From positions 15,409 to 26,470 of the forward strand of contig PMAM01000070.1 in assembly GCA_003152595.1 (NCBI GenBank): 11,062 nucleotides of DNA, given 5' to 3'. Of the stretch, positions 6,109-11,062 are shown one piece after another; positions within the stretch are counted from its first letter, which is position 1; every line of letters starts with the position of its first letter. The position numbers were made by a program, and so were the translations under genes. The notes beneath the pieces were generated by a model. The model worked only from the letters and a program-made list of their open reading frames with translations. It was not told the DNA's origin and did no database searches. This DNA comes from Acidobacterium sp. (GTDB taxonomy: Bacteria > Acidobacteriota > Terriglobia > Terriglobales > Acidobacteriaceae).

Positions 6109-7932
6109 TTATCCAGGCGGCGCCGTGGGCGGTTGCGCTACTGACGCTGCGACGCGCTTTACCGGCGTGGGGCGGACGAGGGCAGGATCCACGATGCCTT
6201 TACCTTCCAGCACGGCGTAATGGTGATCGACTGCGACATTGGCCAGGTCTTCCACCAGGCCTGATGGCCAGCGGATTTCCACCTTGTCTATCTTTGCGGC
6301 TGTACCTAAACCGAAATGGACGCGCAGATCATTTTGTGAGAGATAACTGCCTCCGCTGTGAATCTCGCTGGTTTGTGTTACACCGCCGGCCACGATTTTG
6401 ACGCGCGCATTCAAGGCCAGGCGATTGCTCTTTGTTCCAGTCAGTTCGAAGCTGACCCAGTGACGTCCGGGGATGCCGTGATTGCGCAGGGTCATCGGCT
6501 TGCCGTCGAGGTCCTCCACCACGATATCCATGTTTCCATCGTTGAACAGATCGCCGACGGCCAGTCCGCGGGAGACGCGGCGCTCCATGATTGCTGGTCC
6601 TGCTTGATCGCTGGCGTCGCAGAAGGTGCCATCCTTCTGGTTCATCTCCAGAATCTTCGGCTGGCGATAACCACCGCCGGAGGGTAGCTGATCGACCTGG
6701 GGGTAGACGTGGCCGGTAGCGGCGATGAGGTCAAGCCAGCCATCGTTGTCAAGATCGACGAGGGCGGTTCCCCATTTCACCCATGGGAGCGACGGAATGG
6801 CGACGCCGGCGGGCCAGGAGACTTCGTCGAAACTCCAATTGCCCTCGTTCTTATAAAGAAGGCTGTTCTCGTCGGTGAAATTTGTGACATAGATTGAGGG
6901 GCGCCCGGTGTGGTTGTAGTCGCCCAGCGCGATGCCCATGGAAGCCTGTTCGGAGCCATCTTCGCTCACAGCGGTTCCGGACAGGAGTCCTATCTCGTCG
7001 AATTTTTCGTTGCCGAGATTTTTGTAGAGATATTTCGGGGTTGAGTCGTTGGTGATGTAGATATCGGGGCGCCCGGTGTTATTGAAGTCGGCCCAGACAA
7101 CACCGAGCCCATAGTAGCCGTTGGGATCGTCGACACCGGCAGCCTTCGATACTTCGGTAAATGTGCCGTCACCATTGTTATGGTAGAGCGAGTCGCCGGC
7201 GCCGCGCAGCCCTCGCGGGCCGCACTGTACGTCGAGTCCGCGGTACTTGCAGAAGGAAGCGCTTCCAAACTTCGGCAGGTCGTCGAGGTGAAAATCAACA
7301 TAATTGACGACCATCAGATCGACGAATCCGTCGTTGTCGTAGTCGCCGAACGAAGCTCCTGTGGAATAACGGCCATCGCGAACGTGAGCCTGTTCAGTGA
7401 CGTCGGTGAAGGTGCCGTCTCCGTTGTTGCGGTAAAGAACGTTGCCGCCGAGGCATGTGAGATAGAGGTCGGGCCACCCGTCATTGTTGTAGTCTCCAAC
7501 GGCGCCACCGTTCGCGAGGCACTTACTGTTCAAGCCGGACTTTGCTGTGACGTCGGTAAAGGTGCCGTCATGATTGTTGTGATAAAGAGCACCGGGTGCG
7601 GAGATGCCCCTGAGTACCTGATCGACGGTCGGCTGATTCGTGAAGTAGATGTCCGGCCAGCCATCGCGGTCATAGTCGATGAGGATAACGCCGCCACTCA
7701 TCGATTCCATGATGTATTTCTTCACCGGATCGGAGGCATGCGTGAAGGTGATGCCGGTCGAGGCGGTGATGTCCTCGAGCTGCGGAATGGCGCGGCCGCT
7801 GCATTTTGTCATCCTGCCGCAGGGCGGCGGGGGCGGCGGAATCGGGTGCCCTTCGCCCATCTGCGCCTCAGCTACACTCAGCGCACACAGCATCACGACA
7901 AAAGGCTGCAGGAGTCTCAGTCGACCTGGCAA
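6109..7932 (-). CDS. CRTAC1-family FG-GAP/VCBS repeat protein with C-terminal ASPIC/UnbV domain, exported
   Basis: A 607-residue exported protein, predicted beta-propeller. A signal peptide (basic start, hydrophobic core, end near AEA at 21-23) is followed by a proline run at 32-37. Seven calcium-loop repeats follow: DYDRDG (86), DYNNDG (147), DYDNDG (197), DFNNTG (282), DYNHTG (338), DLDNDG (393) and DLFNDG (461). Three NN(G/H)DGTFT cassettes sit between them. Seven loops suggest a seven-bladed propeller. Blades four and five have Thr in place of the last Asp. The ASPIC/UnbV domain covers about 500-575 with GGSYLSQND and VEIRWPSG. No catalytic role is known for the family; binding of a glycan or surface partner is inferred from the position between GH43 and GH2. 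The start is a TTG with GGAGAGAGG (7945-7953) 12 bases upstream. No in-frame ATG lies ahead of it, and the first internal ATG would cut the signal peptide. Confidence 0.9.
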   Translation of the reverse strand: MPGRLRLLQPFVVMLCALSVAEAQMGEGHPIPPPPPPCGRMTKCSGRAIPQLEDITASTGITFTHASDPVKKYIMESMSGGVILIDYDRDGWPDIYFTNQPTVDQVLRGISAPGALYHNNHDGTFTDVTAKSGLNSKCLANGGAVGDYNNDGWPDLYLTCLGGNVLYRNNGDGTFTDVTEQAHVRDGRYSTGASFGDYDNDGFVDLMVVNYVDFHLDDLPKFGSASFCKYRGLDVQCGPRGLRGAGDSLYHNNGDGTFTEVSKAAGVDDPNGYYGLGVVWADFNNTGRPDIYITNDSTPKYLYKNLGNEKFDEIGLLSGTAVSEDGSEQASMGIALGDYNHTGRPSIYVTNFTDENSLLYKNEGNWSFDEVSWPAGVAIPSLPWVKWGTALVDLDNDGWLDLIAATGHVYPQVDQLPSGGGYRQPKILEMNQKDGTFCDASDQAGPAIMERRVSRGLAVGDLFNDGNMDIVVEDLDGKPMTLRNHGIPGRHWVSFELTGTKSNRLALNARVKIVAGGVTQTSEIHSGGSYLSQNDLRVHFGLGTAAKIDKVEIRWPSGLVEDLANVAVDHHYAVLEGKGIVDPALVRPTPVKRVAASVAQPPTAPPG

Positions 7933-7963
7933 AACGGAAGCGATCCTCTCTCCAGGACGTTTA

Positions 7964-8029
7964 TCATTTGACGGCTTTCGCGGCGCGTTGGCGTCGTTCT
8001 TTCCTGAGCATTTTTAGTGTACCGGTCAT
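7964..8029 (-). CDS. possible 21-codon basic mini-ORF in the leader of the CRTAC1 gene
   Basis: An ATG-started frame of 21 codons ends in TGA at 7964, 31 bases before the TTG start of the CRTAC1 gene. The peptide begins MTGTLKMLRKERRQ and ends AAKAVK. Eight of its 21 residues are Lys or Arg and it has no acidic residue except one Glu. No strong ribosome site precedes the first ATG; an inner ATG at residue 7 is another option. It could be a regulatory leader peptide, a small RNA-binding-like protein, or chance in a 161-base gap. I do not recognise it. Confidence 0.3.
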   Translation of the reverse strand: MTGTLKMLRKERRQRAAKAVK

Positions 8030-8093
8030 GATGCGTCCGCGGCCTTTCGCCCCGCCGCCTGTGCCAACACTAAATGTAGCTTAAAGCCGAGCC

Positions 8094-9686
8094 TTACCAG
8101 GGATTCGTCCCTATCGGCTCATAGTGAACCCAGTCGAAGTCGACCACACCCGGTTCAGTTGCATCCGTGGTGTAGGCGAAGAGTGAAGGACGCGGTCCCT
8201 TCCACCAGCTGGAATGGATTTGCGTTGATGAACCCAGAGGATGGTAGGTACGGCCATCATCCTCGCTGTAGGAGTAGGTCGCGCTGTCGCCTTGTACGGA
8301 GACGCGCAACCGCACAATGGCGGATGGCAACTGGACTCCTGGCGTTTGGTCGGGCAAATGAAAATAGTCCAGTTCGCGCTGGTCGCCATGCTGAACGATT
8401 TCCAGTCCGCTAGCGTCTTTCTCGAAGACGGCGAGACCGGCGTGTACACCCGATCGCATCGCCGACAAATCGATGCGAACCGTCAGTTGAAAAGAGTCGT
8501 CCTGCATCGACTGGGTGAGCGTATTGCGTGCTTCGAGCAATCCGTCAGCATGCATGGGTATGAGCCGGAGATATCCACTACGATCGGTCAGCGACCAGTT
8601 CGTGTTGTCGGGGTTATGGTTCCACTCCCATTGCGGGCCGAGCATGGCGGTGCTGAACTCGTCGGAGGTCTGCGGGCGGACCGAAGGCGTGACGGTCGTG
8701 TCGTGGGGTATCGGACCAAAGGGTACGGGCTCTCCTGTGGTTGAGCCGTGGATAGGCTCGCCGATGACCGGCCAGCCATCCTGCCAGTGCACCGGTTCAA
8801 GGTGCACGATGCGTCCGTGAGCGGCGCTGGACTGAAAGTGGATGAACCAGCCTTGTCCGTCGGGCGTTTCCACATAGCCGCCCTGGTGCGGGCCATTGAT
8901 CTTTGTGGAACCCTCTTCGAGGACGACACGGTTTTCCCAGGGTCCGAAGATATTCTGCGAGCGGAAGACCGCCTGAGAGCCGGTACCGACACCGCCGAAA
9001 GGCGCAAAGATGTAGTAGATGCCGTCGCGCTTATAGAGCTTCGGTCCTTCCAGAAAAGGGAAATGTTGCGGGTCGTCGATGATGATTTTTCCATCATCGA
9101 GGACATGCATACCATCGGGCGACATGCGGTGGAGGATCAGAGGCCCCGCTCCCACCTTCGAATGGATGAGCCAGGCGGAGCCATCGTCATCCCAGAAAGG
9201 ACACGGATCTTCGAGGCCATGTTCTGCGATCACGGCGACGGGTGGACTCCACGGACCGTCGATTGCGGGCGCTGTGCTGACGAAGATGCCCTCCCCGGGC
9301 GTGGGAAAGTAGACATAGAAGAGCCCGGCGTGGCGCCGGATGGCCGGCGCCCACACTCCTCCGCCATAGCGATTGCCGCCAGTCAGGTTGTAACGGGGAT
9401 CCATGTCGAGGCGGCGAACCACATGCCCGGTAATGGTCCAATGCACCAGATCGGTGGAACGCAGGATGGGGATGCCGGGGACGAAATGAAAACTCGATGC
9501 GATGAGGTAGTAATTCAATCCGTCGCGGATGACGTCGGGATCGGAGTAGTCGGCAAACAGAATGGGGTTGCGGTAGAAGCGGCCGGCGGGTGGGTGAACC
9601 GAAGGAGACACGGCGCTTCCTGCTGCAGCGGCCAGAGTCACGGCCGCGCACGCTATGATGCCGATTCTCTTTGCCGAGCGACTCAT
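8094..9686 (-). CDS. GH43 beta-xylosidase/alpha-L-arabinofuranosidase-like enzyme with C-terminal concanavalin-like domain, secreted
   Basis: A 530-residue inverting exo-glycosidase likely to act on xylan or arabinan side chains outside the cytoplasm. Residues 1 to about 25 form a signal peptide (SRSAKR, then an Ala-rich hydrophobic core). The five-bladed propeller follows with the three GH43 acidic residues: base Asp49 in YSDPDV, pKa modulator Asp160 in LEDPCPFW, and acid Glu213 in LEGPKLYK. NGPHQGGYV near 264-272 fits the conserved His region. From about residue 340 to the end is a beta-sandwich beginning DEFSTAMLGPQWEW, like the C-terminal domain of beta-xylosidases (GH43_12 type, by memory). 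Xylosidase and arabinofuranosidase cannot be told apart by eye. The start is the ATG at 9686, with AGAGG 8 bases upstream (9695-9699) and the signal peptide directly after it. A GTG at 9728 in frame would add 14 unlikely residues. Spacing is 149 bases to the receptor gene and 161 to the CRTAC1 gene. Confidence 0.92.
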   Translation of the reverse strand: MSRSAKRIGIIACAAVTLAAAAGSAVSPSVHPPAGRFYRNPILFADYSDPDVIRDGLNYYLIASSFHFVPGIPILRSTDLVHWTITGHVVRRLDMDPRYNLTGGNRYGGGVWAPAIRRHAGLFYVYFPTPGEGIFVSTAPAIDGPWSPPVAVIAEHGLEDPCPFWDDDGSAWLIHSKVGAGPLILHRMSPDGMHVLDDGKIIIDDPQHFPFLEGPKLYKRDGIYYIFAPFGGVGTGSQAVFRSQNIFGPWENRVVLEEGSTKINGPHQGGYVETPDGQGWFIHFQSSAAHGRIVHLEPVHWQDGWPVIGEPIHGSTTGEPVPFGPIPHDTTVTPSVRPQTSDEFSTAMLGPQWEWNHNPDNTNWSLTDRSGYLRLIPMHADGLLEARNTLTQSMQDDSFQLTVRIDLSAMRSGVHAGLAVFEKDASGLEIVQHGDQRELDYFHLPDQTPGVQLPSAIVRLRVSVQGDSATYSYSEDDGRTYHPLGSSTQIHSSWWKGPRPSLFAYTTDATEPGVVDFDWVHYEPIGTNPW

Positions 9687-9708
9687 GCGGCACACCTCTG
9701 ACTTTTGC

Positions 9709-9725
9709 TCACGTGAACCATGTGA
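9709..9725. promoter_or_regulatory. CACGTG-type palindrome with adjacent half-copy upstream of GH43
   Basis: TCACGTGA (9709-9716) is a perfect 8-bp palindrome 22 bases before the GH43 start. It is followed on the plus strand by CATGTGA (9719-9725). A third CACGTGA is at 9826-9832, at the end of the receptor gene. Three CAYGTGA copies in one gap in the same orientation could be binding sites for a regulator. No regulator gene is in the window. Confidence 0.25.
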
Positions 9726-9800
9726 CACGCCGATCCACGGACCGACACGACCGGAACGGACCTTTGTCGACGTTCGCTCAGACGCGATCGAAGCTGACCA

Positions 9801-9827
9801 TGGGCGCAGCCCTGAGGACTACGCCCA
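9801..9827 (-). terminator. 12-bp hairpin 8 bases after the TonB-receptor stop
   Basis: TGGGCG (9801-9806) pairs with CGCCCA (9822-9827), then one wobble pair, then five more pairs close a three-base loop (9813-9815). Two positions (9807 with 9821, and 9810 with 9818) are mismatched in plus-strand RNA but become G-U pairs in minus-strand RNA. So a full 12-bp stem forms only in the receptor transcript. It begins 8 bases beyond the stop codon. There is no T-tract, so it may be a 3'-end stabiliser or a factor-dependent stop that lowers expression of GH43 relative to the receptor. Confidence 0.5.
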
Positions 9828-9835
9828 CGTGACGG

Positions 9836-11062
9836 TCAGAACACCAACTTCACAGACATCTGAGCGATGCGAGGATCGTTCGAATAGTTTGAGTTCTGCG
9901 GCGATGTGCTCGTAATCTGCCCGAAGTTCGAGCTGGTTGCGGTGGTGCCTGGATCGCCGAAATTTGGGTGATTGAGCACGTTGAAGTATTCTGCGCGGAG
10001 CTGAAAGTAGGTGCCCTCGGTGATCGCGAAGCGGCGAGCCAGGCTGGCATCCCAGTCGGCATACTGCGGGCCGACGAACGACCCCTTCACGATGTTGCCG
10101 TAGGTACCTGAGGCGTTATTCGTAAAGCTGGCTGGATTGAGATAGGACTTGCAGTGCGTGCCCGCTTTGCAGGCCGTGCCACCGTAGGCGTTGCCGATGA
10201 GCACGGCACGATCGCGTTGCTGTCCGGACTTCGAGTTATTGGATGCGCTCGAGATGACGGTAAGCGGATCGCCGCTGCGGAACTGTACGATGCCCGTCGT
10301 TTCCCAGCCGTTCGCGATGTAACGGAGGGCGGCCGGCGAATCGTGAAGAACCGCCGGCTCGGTATAGACGAACGAGGCGGAGATGACGTTTCGGTGGTCG
10401 AAGTCGGACGGACCGTAGTCCAAACTCCTGAAGTTCGGCACATAGTAGGGATAAACGTAGGAGTTGCCGGCACCGATGGAGGTCGCTGCCTGGTTAAAGG
10501 GCAGGTTATCGAGCGCCTTCGACCACGTGTAGTTGAAGAGCCCGTTCAGGCCGTAGGTCAAACGGTGCTCGAGGGAGAACTGCATCGAGTTGTAGTTGGT
10601 GTTTCCGCCGGTGTTGGCCGCGGTGATGGGCTGCGAGTAGCAGCTGTTGTTCGCGGTGCATCCGGGTTGGTTGTAGATGCGGTTGGCGCCGCCGCTTACA
10701 AACGGATTCAACTCGATGTTTTCCCATTCATGGCGGCTGGCTTCGCCTACATAGGCAAGGCGCGCCGATGTGCTGCTTGATATCTGCTGTTCCAGCGCAA
10801 GGTTATAGGAATAGGTGACGGGGTCCTGAAATCCGGAGAACGGATCGTAGGTCAGGAACGCCTGCGGAGGAATCGGAGAGGTCGGCGGCGGAGGCTGCGG
10901 CGCTGGAAATGGGTTAGCAATGCCATAGCTGCCGTAAGGATCGGCGAAGGTAATTTTAGTTCCGGCTGCTGCGTTCGTCACGTCTACGTTGGTGATGTAA
11001 GGAGACGTATTCGTATAAATGTTGAACAGGGCGCTGTTGATGCGACTGTCGAAGAACATACC
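9836..11062 (-). CDS. TonB-dependent receptor, Oar-like, C-terminal part (5' end outside window)
   Basis: The frame is open to the right edge, so only the C-terminal 408 residues are seen. The ATG at 11059 is internal. The protein is an outer-membrane beta-barrel that would take up a ligand, probably oligosaccharides, using energy from TonB. The sequence has alternating barrel strands and long Asn/Ser/Tyr-rich loops. It includes the typical late barrel stretch YFQLRAEYFNVLNHPNFGDP and ends RIAQMSVKLVF, with a terminal Phe as expected for a BAM insertion signal. This is the pattern of the large acidobacterial receptors that carry a carboxypeptidase-regulatory-like N-terminal domain. That domain and the plug would lie right of the window. 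A proline-rich loop (PQPPPPTSPIPP) sits about 55 residues in. It is the first gene of the leftward group, and no SusD gene follows it. Confidence 0.88.
   Translation of the reverse strand, partial: GMFFDSRINSALFNIYTNTSPYITNVDVTNAAAGTKITFADPYGSYGIANPFPAPQPPPPTSPIPPQAFLTYDPFSGFQDPVTYSYNLALEQQISSSTSARLAYVGEASRHEWENIELNPFVSGGANRIYNQPGCTANNSCYSQPITAANTGGNTNYNSMQFSLEHRLTYGLNGLFNYTWSKALDNLPFNQAATSIGAGNSYVYPYYVPNFRSLDYGPSDFDHRNVISASFVYTEPAVLHDSPAALRYIANGWETTGIVQFRSGDPLTVISSASNNSKSGQQRDRAVLIGNAYGGTACKAGTHCKSYLNPASFTNNASGTYGNIVKGSFVGPQYADWDASLARRFAITEGTYFQLRAEYFNVLNHPNFGDPGTTATSSNFGQITSTSPQNSNYSNDPRIAQMSVKLVF

Noticed and set aside
6109..7932. Repeated DNA cassettes in the CRTAC1 gene considered as a CRISPR-like or satellite repeat
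   Set aside because: The repeats are in-frame, diverged and encode calcium-loop propeller blades; they are protein repeats.
7180..7971. 263-codon plus-strand open frame opposite CRTAC1
   Set aside because: The Val/Ala-rich pattern arises from reading the repeated Asp/Asn loops backwards; no independent support.
8748..9701. 317-codon plus-strand open frame opposite GH43
   Set aside because: Antisense shadow of a gene with all three GH43 catalytic residues; no recognisable family in the translation.

Overview
This 11 kb, GC-rich window is most likely chromosomal DNA from an acidobacterium (Terriglobia/Acidobacteriaceae type). That is inferred from family content: an Oar-like TonB-dependent receptor with no SusD partner, a long CRTAC1-type FG-GAP/ASPIC protein, secreted glycoside hydrolases, and a B12-type radical SAM protein with a DUF4070-like tail. 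No rRNA, tRNA, CRISPR array, transposase or integrase was seen.

Layout. One gene, the 3' part of a radical SAM enzyme (1-1089), lies on the plus strand and converges on a minus-strand DEAD-box RNA helicase (1234-2355). Upstream of the helicase are about 955 bases with no convincing gene (2356-3310). The helicase-proximal half of that gap has an extended -10 promoter candidate and four inverted repeats that would fall in a roughly 430-nt leader. From 3311 to the right edge, four genes are read leftwards. In transcription order they are the TonB-dependent receptor (11062-9836, 5' end outside the window), a GH43 xylosidase/arabinofuranosidase-like enzyme (9686-8094), a CRTAC1-family seven-repeat propeller protein (7932-6109) and a GH2 exo-beta-glucosaminidase-like enzyme (5977-3311). 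They are separated by gaps of 131-161 bases.

How they may work together. The four leftward genes look like a small exported polysaccharide-use locus. The receptor would import oligosaccharides, GH43 would remove pentose units, GH2 would remove terminal beta-linked hexosamine or mannose-like units, and the propeller protein would act outside the cytoplasm in an unknown, possibly binding, role. All four carry an export signal or are outer-membrane proteins by family. The gaps contain hairpins, and one gap holds a 21-codon basic mini-ORF, so the genes may be partly uncoupled rather than one tight operon. The helicase and the radical SAM gene appear functionally unrelated.

The points most worth following are the structured helicase leader with its extended -10 promoter, the mini-ORF before the propeller gene, a 12-bp hairpin behind the receptor gene that is complete only in minus-strand RNA, the Asp-type acid/base with neighbouring CCC in GH2, and the DEVD version of helicase motif II. 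I did not find a clearly new multi-gene system.
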